DNA from: CAXXOK01 sp963663285
Lineage (GTDB): Bacteria; Bacillota; Clostridia; Christensenellales; Aristaeellaceae
DNA: 64,000 bases
Direction of reading: 5' to 3'
Assembly (NCBI GenBank): GCA_963663285.2
Contig: CAXXNI010000004.1
Location: forward strand, 1,116,001-1,180,000
Shown here: one piece after another, positions 52,605 to 60,971 of the stretch
Layout: the number at the start of each line of letters is the position of its first letter
Numbering within the stretch: the first letter of the stretch is position 1
The notes under the pieces: generated by a model
Told to the model about the DNA's origin: nothing
What the model saw: only the letters and a program-made list of their open reading frames with translations
Database searches by the model: none
Made by a program: the position numbers and the translations under genes

Positions 52605-52865
52605 ATGTCTGAACAAAGAGGACTTCGCAAGACCCGCGTGGGCATGGTCGTAAGCGACAAGATGGATAAGACCATCGTCGTTGAGATCAAAGAGCGCGTG
52701 CGTCATCCGCTTTACGGCAAGATCATCAACCAGACCAAAAAGCTCAAGGCGCACGACGAGAACAACGAGTGCGGTATCGGCGATACCGTTAAGCTCATGG
52801 AAACTCGTCCGATGAGCAAGGATAAGCGTTGGCGTTTGGTAAAGATCGTCGAAAAAGCCAAGTAA
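52605..52865 (+). CDS. rpsQ: 30S ribosomal protein S17
   Basis: An 86-residue OB-fold protein (TRVGMVVSDKMDKTIVVEIK). I start it at the ATG about 12 bases after AAGGAGG; an earlier ATG would place the ribosome site inside the coding sequence. Confidence 0.94.
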   Translation: MSEQRGLRKTRVGMVVSDKMDKTIVVEIKERVRHPLYGKIINQTKKLKAHDENNECGIGDTVKLMETRPMSKDKRWRLVKIVEKAK

Positions 52866-53041
52866 GAAGATACCGCTTCCGTTTCGCCTGCCAAACGCCG
52901 TATCCGGCGCACGTGAGGCACAACGAGACGCGTTGGTCTTCGCCCGGCCCTCGTCGGCAACAGACCGCCGCCGATGGGCGCTCCGAAACATTAATGCGGA
53001 CGGCTTAGTAGCCATCCGATCCCAGCAAGGAGGAAAACCGT
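52866..53041 (+). other. structured 176-base spacer between rpsQ and rplN
   Basis: These genes are normally within a few dozen bases of each other. The spacer has two hairpins, CGCCG/CGGCG (52896-52909) and CGGACGGCT/AGCCATCCG (52997-53018, one mismatch), but no T-run after them, no promoter of quality and no coding frame. It ends in the rplN ribosome site AAGGAGG. Confidence 0.5.
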
Positions 53042-53410
53042 ATGATCCAGCCGCAAACGCGACTTAAGGTAGCCGACAACTCCGGCGCCAAGGAAATTAT
53101 GTGCATCCGCGTGCTCGGCGGTTCGTTCCGCCGCGACGGCAGTATCGGCGATGTGATCGTAGCCAGCGTCAAAAGCGCCAACCCCGGTGGCGCCGTGAAA
53201 AAAGGCGACGTGGTGAAAGCCGTTATTGTGCGTGTTCGCAAGCAGAAGCGCCGTCCTGACGGTAGCTATATCCGCTTTGACGACAACGCCGCCGTGCTCA
53301 TCAACGATGAAAAGATGCCCAAGGGCACCCGTATTTTTGGACCTGTAGCCCGTGAGCTGCGCGAAAAGGCTTATATGAAGATCGTTTCGCTCGCTCCCGA
53401 AGTGCTGTAA
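53042..53410 (+). CDS. rplN: 50S ribosomal protein L14
   Basis: A 122-residue protein (MIQPQTRLKVADNSGAKEIM, GGSFRRDGSIGDVIVASV). Binds 23S rRNA and faces the 30S subunit. First gene after the unusual spacer. Confidence 0.97.
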   Translation: MIQPQTRLKVADNSGAKEIMCIRVLGGSFRRDGSIGDVIVASVKSANPGGAVKKGDVVKAVIVRVRKQKRRPDGSYIRFDDNAAVLINDEKMPKGTRIFGPVARELREKAYMKIVSLAPEVL

Positions 53411-53424
53411 TGGAGGATTGACAA

Positions 53425-53778
53425 ATGATTGCGAAGGTTCACGTGAAAAAGAACGATCAGGTCGTTGTCATCTCCGGCCCCGAAAGCATTAAGGGCAAGC
53501 AGGGCAAGATTCTGAACGTTTTTCCTAAAACCGGCAAGGTGATTGTGGAAGGCGTTGCATACGTCAGCAAGCACCAGAAATCCCGCCGTCAGGATATGTC
53601 CGGCGGTATCTACCAGAAAGAGCGTGCGTTGGATGCTTCCAATGTAATGCTCATCTGCCCCAAATGCGGTAAAGCAACCCGTACCGGCCACAAGCTGATC
53701 GAGGTTGAAAACGAAAAGGGTGCAATGGTAAAAAAGAACGTCCGTGTCTGCAAACGCTGCGGCGCGGAAATTGAGTAA
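53425..53778 (+). CDS. rplX: 50S ribosomal protein L24
   Basis: A 117-residue KOW-domain protein (VHVKKNDQVVVISGPESIKG, SGPESIKGKQGKILNV). It starts subunit assembly at the tunnel exit. A CPKCGK...CKRCGA pair in the C-terminal part would bind zinc, which many L24 lack but Firmicutes often show. Confidence 0.96.
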   Translation: MIAKVHVKKNDQVVVISGPESIKGKQGKILNVFPKTGKVIVEGVAYVSKHQKSRRQDMSGGIYQKERALDASNVMLICPKCGKATRTGHKLIEVENEKGAMVKKNVRVCKRCGAEIE

Positions 53779-53792
53779 GGAGGTACGGCCAG

Positions 53793-54335
53793 ATGGCAAC
53801 GCGCATTAAGGAGAAATACCTGAATGAAGCCGTACCTGCCCTGCAGCAGAAATTCGGCTACAAGAACGTAATGGAAATCCCCAAGCTGCACAAAGTGGTT
53901 ATCAACATGGGCTTGGGCGATTGCAAGGACAACCCCAAGGGTTTGGAACTCGCGGTGGACGAGCTGACGCAGATCAGCGGCCAAAAGCCTATGATCACCA
54001 AGGCCCGCAAATCAATCGCGAACTTCAAACTTCGTGAAGGCATGAACATCGGCGCGAAGGTAACCCTGCGCGGCAAGCGGATGGAAGAGTTTGTAGACAA
54101 GCTCTTGAGCATTTCGCTTCCCCGTGTTCGTGACTTCCGCGGCGTAAGCAACAAGGCTTTTGACGGACGTGGCAACTATGCTCTGGGCATCCGTGAGCAG
54201 TTGATCTTCCCCGAAATTAACTACGATAAAGTAGATAAGGTTCGCGGGATGGAGATCATCTTCGTCACCTCGGCCAAAACCGACGAGGAATGCAAGGAAC
54301 TTTTGCGCCTCCTCGGCATGCCGTACGCGCAGTAA
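53793..54335 (+). CDS. rplE: 50S ribosomal protein L5
   Basis: A 180-residue protein of the central protuberance that binds 5S rRNA (KLHKVVINMGLGD, TLRGKRMEEFVDKLLSISLP). Confidence 0.97.
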   Translation: MATRIKEKYLNEAVPALQQKFGYKNVMEIPKLHKVVINMGLGDCKDNPKGLELAVDELTQISGQKPMITKARKSIANFKLREGMNIGAKVTLRGKRMEEFVDKLLSISLPRVRDFRGVSNKAFDGRGNYALGIREQLIFPEINYDKVDKVRGMEIIFVTSAKTDEECKELLRLLGMPYAQ

Positions 54336-54354
54336 GTAGAAGGGAGAAAATACA

Positions 54355-54540
54355 GTGGCTAAAACAAGCATGAAGATCAAACAGGCAAGAGCCCCCAAGT
54401 TCTCCACTCGGGCTTACACGCGCTGCCGCCTGTGCGGACGTCCGCACTCGGTGCTGCGCAAGTATGGCATTTGCCGTATCTGTTTCAGAGAACTGGCTTA
54501 CAAAGGCCAGATTCCCGGCGTCCGCAAGGCCAGTTGGTAA
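54355..54540 (+). CDS. rpsZ: 30S ribosomal protein S14, zinc-binding type
   Basis: A 61-residue protein with a four-cysteine zinc site (CRLCGRP and YGICRICF), the type Z paralogue (rpsN1/rpsZ) used by Gram-positive bacteria. It starts at GTG with AAGGGAG ahead. The cysteine-free paralogue is not in the window. Confidence 0.95.
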   Translation: MAKTSMKIKQARAPKFSTRAYTRCRLCGRPHSVLRKYGICRICFRELAYKGQIPGVRKASW

Positions 54541-54568
54541 GCGGGAAAGAACGGAAGGAGGTTCTATC

Positions 54569-54967
54569 ATGGTAATGAATGATCCCATCGCCGATATGCT
54601 GACCCGCATCCGCAACGCCCAAGTGGCCAAGCATGATGTGGTCGTCCTCCCCGCGAGCAACGCGAAGAAGTCGATCGCTAAAATCCTTCTGGCCGAAGGC
54701 TATGTGAAGAACGTCGATTTTATCAAAGACGGCCCTCAGGGCAGCATCAAGCTGACGCTTAAATACGTCGGCGGCAAACAGCCTGTTATCGCAGGCTTGA
54801 AAAAGATTTCCAAACCCGGTCTGCGCGTATACGCGAAGAGCGGCGAACTGCCCAAAGTATTGGGTGGATTGGGCATCGCCATCATTTCGACCAGCAAGGG
54901 TCTGATGACGGATAAAGACGCCCGTAAGCAAATGATCGGCGGCGAAGTGCTCGCCTACATCTGGTAA
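54569..54967 (+). CDS. rpsH: 30S ribosomal protein S8
   Basis: A 132-residue protein (NDPIADMLTRIRNAQVAKHD; end GIAIISTSKGLMTDKDARK) of the 30S platform that can repress the spc operon by binding its mRNA. The ATG follows GGAAGGAGG; a longer frame would overlap rpsZ. Confidence 0.97.
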   Translation: MVMNDPIADMLTRIRNAQVAKHDVVVLPASNAKKSIAKILLAEGYVKNVDFIKDGPQGSIKLTLKYVGGKQPVIAGLKKISKPGLRVYAKSGELPKVLGGLGIAIISTSKGLMTDKDARKQMIGGEVLAYIW

Positions 54968-54993
54968 CCGACACGCAATGGAGGTGTAAGACA

Positions 54994-55536
54994 ATGTCCC
55001 GAATCGGAAAACTTCCGATCACTGTCCCTGCGGGCGTGACGGTCAATGTGGACGCGGACAACACCGTAACGGTCAAAGGCCCCAAGGGCACTTTGGTACA
55101 GGCGGTAGATCCCGATATCACGTTGAAACAGGAAAACGGCGTGCTTACGCTGGAGCGTCCGTCCGATGCTAAACCGCATAAAGCCAAACACGGTTTGTAC
55201 CGCAGCCTGGTAAATAATATGGTTGTTGGCGTAACGGATGGATTTTCCAGAACGTTGCAGCTGGTAGGCACCGGGTACCGCGCGCAGACGGAAAACGGCA
55301 AAAAGCTGAATATCAGCATTGGTTTTTCGCACCCTGTGGTGCTGGATGCTCCGGAGAACATTACATTTGAAACGCCCAATCAGACCACCATCGTGGTCAA
55401 GGGCATCAGCAAGCAGCAGGTAGGCAACCTTGCCGCTGATATCCGTGCCATTCGTAAACCCGAGCCTTATCTGGGCAAGGGCATCAAGTATGACAACGAG
55501 CATATCCGCCGCAAGGAAGGCAAGTCCGGCAAGTAA
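54994..55536 (+). CDS. rplF: 50S ribosomal protein L6
   Basis: A 180-residue protein (SRIGKLPITVPAGVTVNVDA; end KPEPYLGKGIKYDNEHIRRK) with two similar halves, at the base of the L7/L12 stalk. Confidence 0.97.
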   Translation: MSRIGKLPITVPAGVTVNVDADNTVTVKGPKGTLVQAVDPDITLKQENGVLTLERPSDAKPHKAKHGLYRSLVNNMVVGVTDGFSRTLQLVGTGYRAQTENGKKLNISIGFSHPVVLDAPENITFETPNQTTIVVKGISKQQVGNLAADIRAIRKPEPYLGKGIKYDNEHIRRKEGKSGK

Positions 55537-55557
55537 GAGAAAGGGGAGTGAACGCAC

Positions 55558-55926
55558 ATGTATAAAATGCGTGATCGTAACGCAGACCGCGTTATCCGCC
55601 ATGCGCGCGTGCGCAAAAGAATCAGCGGCACCCCGGAAATGCCGCGTCTTTGCGTATACCGCAGCTTAACAAACATTTACGCGCAAATTATCGACGATAC
55701 CAAAGGCGTTACGCTGGCAGCTGCCTCCACTGTGGAGAAAGCGGTGCAGGAACAGCTTAAGGACGTAGACAAAAAAGGCGCCGCCAAGATCGTCGGCAAG
55801 CTGATCGCCGAGCGTGCGACGGACGCGGGCATCAAGCAGGTGGTTTTCGACCGCGGTGGTTATGTGTACACAGGCCGCGTCGCGGAGTTGGCTACAGGCG
55901 CCCGTGAAGCCGGACTTGATTTCTGA
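55558..55926 (+). CDS. rplR: 50S ribosomal protein L18
   Basis: A 122-residue 5S rRNA-binding protein (RHARVRKRISGTPEMPRLCV; end RVAELATGAREAGLDF). Confidence 0.96.
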   Translation: MYKMRDRNADRVIRHARVRKRISGTPEMPRLCVYRSLTNIYAQIIDDTKGVTLAAASTVEKAVQEQLKDVDKKGAAKIVGKLIAERATDAGIKQVVFDRGGYVYTGRVAELATGAREAGLDF

Positions 55927-55942
55927 TTAAGGAGGAAAACGC

Positions 55943-56440
55943 ATGCAACGCATGGAACAGGTCAGCGAATTCAAAGAGAAGCTTGTGGCCATCAACCGTG
56001 TTACCAAGGTTGTTAAAGGCGGCCGCAACTTCCGCTTCAGTGCGCTGGTCGTCGTAGGCGATGAGAAAGGCCGCGTCGGCGCCGGTATCGGCAAGGCTGC
56101 GGAAATCTCCGAGGCGATCCGTAAAGGCGTGGATAACGCCAAGAAGCATCTGGTTACCGTTCCTTTGGACAACACCAGCATCCCACACGAAGCAACTGGC
56201 TACTTTGGTACCAGCAAAGTTGTGATGATGCCGGCTCCCGAAGGTACCGGCGTTATCGCCGGCGGTGCGGCTCGCGCCGTGCTCGAACTGGCGGGTATTA
56301 AGGATATTCGTACCAAGTGCTACGGCACAAACAATCGCATCAACACGGTCAAATCGACGCTGGAGGGGCTCAAACTTCTCCGCTCTGCCGAGCAGGTCGC
56401 TAAATTACGCGGCAAGACCGTTGAAGAAATTCTCGGCTAA
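55943..56440 (+). CDS. rpsE: 30S ribosomal protein S5
   Basis: A 165-residue protein (KLVAINRVTKVVKGGRNFRF, GVIAGGAARAVLELAGIKD) at the mRNA entry pore, with the two S5 domains. Confidence 0.97.
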   Translation: MQRMEQVSEFKEKLVAINRVTKVVKGGRNFRFSALVVVGDEKGRVGAGIGKAAEISEAIRKGVDNAKKHLVTVPLDNTSIPHEATGYFGTSKVVMMPAPEGTGVIAGGAARAVLELAGIKDIRTKCYGTNNRINTVKSTLEGLKLLRSAEQVAKLRGKTVEEILG

Positions 56441-56454
56441 GGAGGACGACTGAT

Positions 56455-56637
56455 ATGAAACTGCAAATCACGCTCAAGAAGTCGCCGATCTCCAGCCTGA
56501 AAGTGCATCAGGATACCGTGGCTGCGCTGGGTCTGCGTAAAGTTGGCCAGACGGTTATTAAGGAAGACAATCCTTGCATTCGCGGGCAGATCTTCCGGGT
56601 ACAGCACATGATCGACGTTCAAGAGATTAGCGACTGA
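56455..56637 (+). CDS. rpmD: 50S ribosomal protein L30
   Basis: A 60-residue protein (LQITLKKSPISSLKVHQDTV, ALGLRKVGQTVI); found only in bacteria that keep it in the spc operon, as here. Confidence 0.95.
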   Translation: MKLQITLKKSPISSLKVHQDTVAALGLRKVGQTVIKEDNPCIRGQIFRVQHMIDVQEISD

Positions 56638-56651
56638 GGAGGGAATTGCCA

Positions 56652-57092
56652 ATGAAACTGCACGAGCTGCGTCCCGCCGCAGGTTCCACCACCGCACCAA
56701 AGCGCCTAGGCAGGGGCGTTGGTTCCGGATTGGGCAAAACCTCCGGTAAGGGCCATAAGGGCGCCAAAGCGCGTTCCGGCGGCGGCAAACGCCCCGGATT
56801 TGAAGGCGGCCAGATGCCGTTATACCGCCGCGTTCCGAAACGCGGTTTCCATAATCCGTTCCGTATTGAATATGCCACAGTAAACGTTGGGCAACTTGAG
56901 ATCTTTGAAAATGGAACTGTCGTGACGGCCGAAACGCTCAAGGAAGCCGGTCTGATTTCCAAGGTCATGGACGGCGTAAAGATCCTGGGCAACGGCGAGC
57001 TGACCAAGAAGCTCACCGTAGAAGCGGTTAAGTTTACAGGCAGTGCGAAAGAGAAGATCGAAGCCCTCGGCGGGAAAGCCGAGGTGAAGTGA
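56652..57092 (+). CDS. rplO: 50S ribosomal protein L15
   Basis: A 146-residue protein (MKLHELRPAAGSTTAPKRLG, GLGKTSGKGHKGAKARSGGG). The ATG is preferred over the TTG two codons earlier because AGGAGGG is 8 bases from it. Confidence 0.96.
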   Translation: MKLHELRPAAGSTTAPKRLGRGVGSGLGKTSGKGHKGAKARSGGGKRPGFEGGQMPLYRRVPKRGFHNPFRIEYATVNVGQLEIFENGTVVTAETLKEAGLISKVMDGVKILGNGELTKKLTVEAVKFTGSAKEKIEALGGKAEVK

Positions 57093-57093
57093 G

Positions 57094-58389
57094 ATGGGAA
57101 AGGGTAATCGAAATAATCCCTCCATCTGGGAATCGCTTCGCAATGCATGGAAGGTAGATGACATTCGCAAGAAGATCATCTACACTTTCATGATGCTGTT
57201 GCTGTTCCGTCTTGTTGGTGTAATCCTCGCCCCCGGCGTGGATTACAGCCTTGTACAAAGCAAAATGGCATCCAATGATCTGCCGCTGCTGGATCTGGTA
57301 AACATGATGACGGGTAACAATTTCCAGAACATGACCATCATGGCCATGGGTATTACACCCTACATCAACGCCAGCATCATCATGCAGTTGCTGACCATCG
57401 CCATTCCCGCTCTGGAGCGTTTGCAAAAGAGCGGCCAGGAAGGCCAAAAACGCATTGCGCAGATCACCCGTTATGTAACGGTGGGTCTTGCGCTTTTCCA
57501 GGCGATCGGTCTGGTATCCAGCGTTGGCGTTATCAAATCGGGTTGGTACAATTACGTGCTGGTCGGTGTTAGCATGGCGGGCGGTTCTGCCCTTGCAATG
57601 TGGATCGGCGAGCGTATTACCGAAAAGGGCATCGGCAACGGTATCTCGTTGTTGATCACCGCCGGTATCGTAAGCAACCTGTTTAACGGTATCGTTGGCC
57701 TCACCGGCAGCGCGATTGGCGCTGAGAGCCTCAATCCGTGGCTGACATTGCTGGCGGTACTGCTGGTATCGCTGCTCATGATCACGGTTATTACGTGGGC
57801 CGACATGGGTGTTCGCCGTATTCCGGTACATTTCGCCAAGCGCGTAACCGGCCGGAAGATGTATGGCGGTCAGAACTCGGTGATTCCCCTGAAGGTGATC
57901 TCCGTTGGCGTTCTGCCGCTGATCTTCGCGTACTCCTTCATGGCGTTCCCCAGCACGCTGATTCAGCTGACAGGCGGCACCAGCACCGGCTTTGGCCTGT
58001 GGTGGTCGCAGCACATGTATAGCACGTCTCCGTGGTATCAGCTGGTAACGGCGCTGTTGATCTTCGCGTTCACGTTCTTCTATACGTCCATTTCGTTCAA
58101 TCCGGATGATATGGCCAAGAACATTCAGCAGCAGGGCGGCGCGATCCCCTCGGTTCGCCCCGGTAAACCGACTGCTGATTATATGAAACGCATCAACAAT
58201 CGTCTTACGTTGTTTGCGGGTATCTTCCTGGCACTGCTGGCGACGATTCCTACCATGTTCGCACGCGGCACATCCCAGTCTCTGCCTTTTGGCGCCAGCA
58301 GCCTGCTGATCGCCGTAAGCGTAATTCTGGAGACGAAGCGCCAGTTGGATGATCTGCTGATCAACCGTAACTACGATAAGATTTCCTGA
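57094..58389 (+). CDS. secY: preprotein translocase subunit SecY
   Basis: A 431-residue channel protein with ten membrane segments, through which secreted proteins pass. Conserved features include FQNMTIMAMGITPYINASII, ERITEKGIGNGISLLI and GGAIPSVRPGKPTADYM. It begins one base after rplO. Confidence 0.97.
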   Translation: MGKGNRNNPSIWESLRNAWKVDDIRKKIIYTFMMLLLFRLVGVILAPGVDYSLVQSKMASNDLPLLDLVNMMTGNNFQNMTIMAMGITPYINASIIMQLLTIAIPALERLQKSGQEGQKRIAQITRYVTVGLALFQAIGLVSSVGVIKSGWYNYVLVGVSMAGGSALAMWIGERITEKGIGNGISLLITAGIVSNLFNGIVGLTGSAIGAESLNPWLTLLAVLLVSLLMITVITWADMGVRRIPVHFAKRVTGRKMYGGQNSVIPLKVISVGVLPLIFAYSFMAFPSTLIQLTGGTSTGFGLWWSQHMYSTSPWYQLVTALLIFAFTFFYTSISFNPDDMAKNIQQQGGAIPSVRPGKPTADYMKRINNRLTLFAGIFLALLATIPTMFARGTSQSLPFGASSLLIAVSVILETKRQLDDLLINRNYDKIS

Positions 58390-58395
58390 TTCTTG

Positions 58396-58440
58396 CGTTC
58401 AAAGCAGCAGGAGGAGCAATCCCCCTGCGCTTTGAGCGTT
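58396..58440 (+). terminator. possible weak terminator after secY
   Basis: CGTTCAAAGC(A)GCAGG pairs with CCTGCGCTTTGAGCG (one G-T pair, one bulge). The tail TTCATACGTATTCATTT is poor in T, so this may be a processing site or a leaky terminator separating the spc genes from adk. Confidence 0.4.
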
Positions 58441-58482
58441 CATACGTATTCATTTGATCATCCGGCTTTCCCTGCTGCTGGC

Positions 58483-58511
58483 TTGTAGGCTACGGTCTGA
58501 TGTGTTATAAT
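58483..58511 (+). promoter_or_regulatory. promoter of adk-map-infA-rpmJ
   Basis: TTGTAG and TATAAT with 17 bases between them; the -10 is also preceded by TGT (extended -10). It lies 42 bases before adk. Confidence 0.75.
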
Positions 58512-58552
58512 GGAAAACGCGTATGATACGCTGCGCGATTGGGAGGAAACGT

Positions 58553-59179
58553 ATGAATATTATCTTTTTAGGACCTCCGGGTGCGGGTAAGGGCACGCAA
58601 GCCCAAAGACTGTGCCAAAAGATGGGGATTCCTCAAATATCCACCGGCGATATGCTCCGGGCTGCTATCGCCGCGGGCACACAAACCGGTTTAAAAGCGA
58701 AAGCTTTTATGGATGCCGGACAGTTGGTGCCGGACGAAGTGGTTATAGCCATCGTAAAAGAGCGGTTAGCGGAAAAAGATTGCCAAAGCGGTTATGTTTT
58801 GGATGGATTTCCCCGCACGGTAGAGCAAGCGAAAGCGCTGGGTACTTTTGCCGATATTGACGCAGTCGTCAACATCAGCGTAAGTGATGAAGCGTTGGTA
58901 AAGCGCTTGTCCAACCGCTGGGTATGCCCGGTGTGTGGAGCACCGTACCGTATGGATACGATGAACGGAGAAGCCAAGTGCACGGTTGATGGCACCCCGC
59001 TGATTCAGCGGGATGACGATAAACCCGAGACAGTGCTTAACCGTTTGAAGGTTTACCACGGTAAAACCGCCCCGTTGATCGATTACTATACGCAGGAAGG
59101 CAAGCTGCGCACAGTGGACGGCTCCGTCGGTATGGATGCAGTCACTCAGGCTATTGCCGATACGCTAGGGGCGAACTAA
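58553..59179 (+). CDS. adk: adenylate kinase
   Basis: A 208-residue enzyme that interconverts AMP, ADP and ATP. P-loop GPPGAGKGTQAQRL; the LID domain carries CPVCGAPYR and a following KCTVDG, so the zinc site of Gram-positive Adk is Cys3-Asp. The ATG is preferred to an upstream frame start because GGAGG lies ahead. It overlaps map by one base (TAATG). Confidence 0.96.
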   Translation: MNIIFLGPPGAGKGTQAQRLCQKMGIPQISTGDMLRAAIAAGTQTGLKAKAFMDAGQLVPDEVVIAIVKERLAEKDCQSGYVLDGFPRTVEQAKALGTFADIDAVVNISVSDEALVKRLSNRWVCPVCGAPYRMDTMNGEAKCTVDGTPLIQRDDDKPETVLNRLKVYHGKTAPLIDYYTQEGKLRTVDGSVGMDAVTQAIADTLGAN

Positions 59180-59961
59180 TGATTTACCTGAAGAATGTGG
59201 AACAGCTTAACCGTATGCGGAAATCCGGCGCGTTATTGTACGATGTACTCTGCCGGCTGAAAGAGGCTGTAAAGCCGGATATCAGCACGGCGGCACTGGA
59301 TGTATACGCGGAGCAGCTGATTCGCAAACATAAAGCGATTCCTTCTTTTCTCAATTACGAGGGGTATCCGGCTACGCTGTGCGTATCCATTAACGACGAA
59401 GTGGTGCATGGCATTCCGTCTGAAGATGTTGTTTTAAAAGACGGCGATGTTGTCAGCATCGACTGCGGGTTGATACTGGACGGCTGGCAGGCGGATAGCG
59501 CTTTTACCGTCGGTGTGGGTTCGATCAGCCCGGAGAACCGTCAGTTGATAGATGTGACAGAAGAAAGCTTCTTCAAAGGCATCCGGCAGGCAATTGACGG
59601 AAACCATTTGGGCGATATCGGGCATGCGATCCAGGCTTATGCGGAGAGTTATGGTTACGGAGTGATTCGCGATCTAACCGGGCATGGGATCGGGCGCAAC
59701 ATGCACGAAGATCCAAGCGTACCGAATTACGGCAAACCGGGGCATGGCGTTAAGCTGCGGCCCGGCATGACGCTGGCGATCGAACCGATGATTGCCATGG
59801 GCGATTATCACGTCAGTCAGTTGGAAGACGGCTGGACCATCGTAACAGACGACGGCAGCGTATGCTCGCATTACGAACACACAATTGCTGTGAATGAAAA
59901 GGGTTTGCCGGAGTTGCTTACTTTTCCGGGCTATGTGCTGACGGAGGAACCCAGGCAGTGA
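59179..59961 (+). CDS. map: methionine aminopeptidase, type I
   Basis: A 260-residue metallopeptidase that removes the initiator methionine. Blocks: YEGYPATLCVSINDEVVHGI, SIDCGLILDGWQADSAFTV (metal Asp), TGHGIGRNMHEDP (metal His), TLAIEPMIAMGDY (metal Glu). Lacks the N-terminal zinc-finger extension seen in eukaryotes. Its stop overlaps the KOW gene start. Confidence 0.96.
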   Translation: MIYLKNVEQLNRMRKSGALLYDVLCRLKEAVKPDISTAALDVYAEQLIRKHKAIPSFLNYEGYPATLCVSINDEVVHGIPSEDVVLKDGDVVSIDCGLILDGWQADSAFTVGVGSISPENRQLIDVTEESFFKGIRQAIDGNHLGDIGHAIQAYAESYGYGVIRDLTGHGIGRNMHEDPSVPNYGKPGHGVKLRPGMTLAIEPMIAMGDYHVSQLEDGWTIVTDDGSVCSHYEHTIAVNEKGLPELLTFPGYVLTEEPRQ

Positions 59962-60299
59962 AAGCAGATCCGTATGTGATAGGCCGGATGGTAGTTTCCA
60001 CGCAGGGGCACGACAAGGGACGATGGTTTCTCGTTGTTCAAATTGTTGATGACCGCTATGTGATGATTGCCGACGGGGAAACCCGTAAAATGGCCCATCC
60101 CAAGAAGAAGCAACTCAAGCACTTACGCACGGTGCCCTACGCCGTTCCCGAGGCGGTCAGCACAGCGCAGGTAGGTGCAGGCACGGCAGACAGCGCTGTC
60201 CGAAAAGCCATCAAGGTATATACGGATCAGCAGTTACAAGGCTCCCAGGGAGCCGATAGGAACATAAACAAGGAGGAATGCGCACTTGTCCAAAAGTGA
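59958..60299 (+). CDS. KOW-domain RNA-binding protein (L14e-like)
   Basis: A 113-residue protein that begins at GTG overlapping the map stop (GTGA). Residues 5-35 are a KOW motif (IGRMVVSTQGHDKGRWFLVV) followed by a RKMAHPKKKQLKHL stretch like that of eukaryotic/archaeal L14e-type proteins; the C-terminal 45 residues are low in recognisable structure. Genes of this kind sit between map and infA in many Clostridia. It overlaps the infA start by 14 bases. It likely binds rRNA, but its role is untested here. Confidence 0.82.
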   Translation: MKADPYVIGRMVVSTQGHDKGRWFLVVQIVDDRYVMIADGETRKMAHPKKKQLKHLRTVPYAVPEAVSTAQVGAGTADSAVRKAIKVYTDQQLQGSQGADRNINKEECALVQK

Positions 60300-60507
60300 C
60301 GTCATTGAAATGGAAGGCACCGTTGTTGAGGCGCTTCCCAACGCAATGTTTCTGGTGGAGCTCCCCGGCGGACACCGGATCATGGCACACATTTCGGGGA
60401 AAATGCGCATGAATTTCATTCGTATTTATCCCGGCGACAAAGTCACGATTGAGCTTTCGCCCTATGATTTAACGCGCGGACGCATTACGTGGCGCAGCAA
60501 AAACTAA
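60286..60507 (+). CDS. infA: translation initiation factor IF-1
   Basis: A 73-residue OB-fold protein (VIEMEGTVVEALPNAMFLVE, HISGKMRMNFIRIYPGDKV). It starts at TTG nine bases after AGGAGG. It blocks the A site during initiation. Confidence 0.96.
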   Translation: MSKSDVIEMEGTVVEALPNAMFLVELPGGHRIMAHISGKMRMNFIRIYPGDKVTIELSPYDLTRGRITWRSKN

Positions 60508-60563
60508 CAGGCTGATTAACCCGGTCGCGTTGCCGGCCGCTCGTATGAATGGAGGAAATGAAG

Positions 60564-60677
60564 ATGAAGGTTCGTCCCTCGGTAAAACCGATTTGCGAAA
60601 AGTGCAAGATCATCAAGCGCAAAGGCCGCGTAATGGTGATTTGCGAAAACCCCAAGCATAAGCAGAAACAGGGCTGA
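60564..60677 (+). CDS. rpmJ: 50S ribosomal protein L36
   Basis: A 37-residue protein, MKVRPSVKPICEKCKIIKRK then GRVMVICENPKHKQKQG, with the Cys/His zinc site typical of the C+ form (CEKC...C...H). GGAGG lies eight bases before the ATG; a second ATG two codons earlier overlaps the ribosome site. Too short to appear in usual gene scans. Confidence 0.96.
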   Translation: MKVRPSVKPICEKCKIIKRKGRVMVICENPKHKQKQG

Positions 60678-60697
60678 GCTGATTACCCTTAAAGCAG

Positions 60698-60722
60698 CGC
60701 GGAGTTCCCTCTCCGCGTTTTT
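60698..60722 (+). terminator. terminator after rpmJ
   Basis: CGCGGAG pairs with CTCCGCG around a TTCCCT loop and is followed by five T, 20 bases after the rpmJ stop. It separates the adk-rpmJ unit from the alpha operon. Confidence 0.88.
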
Positions 60723-60942
60723 GCTTTACACTGAAAGGCGTATGGTAATGGCTTATAAAAACGTCGTGCGGCAAGTTGGCCGGCACGGCGTTTTGCCGTT
60801 AAAATACAAACAAAGTTTTGAGTACCTCTGTAGTATTCTCTTCTGTAGCTGAGAGGTTGAGTGACCGTTTTGGCCTGAATGTTCAGCAGTTCTATTTCCG
60901 AGAATCTTTTTATAGAAATCCATAAAAATTCAGGGAAAGCCA
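60723..60942 (+). other. non-coding stretch before the alpha operon promoter
   Basis: Between the rpmJ terminator and the next promoter I see no convincing coding frame, RNA gene or repeat. Confidence 0.4.
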
Positions 60943-60971
60943 TTGAATAGAAAGAAAATATATGGTATAAT
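60943..60971 (+). promoter_or_regulatory. promoter of the rpsM-rpsK-rpsD-rpoA-rplQ operon
   Basis: TTGAAT and TATAAT separated by 17 bases in an AT-rich tract. Confidence 0.8.
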
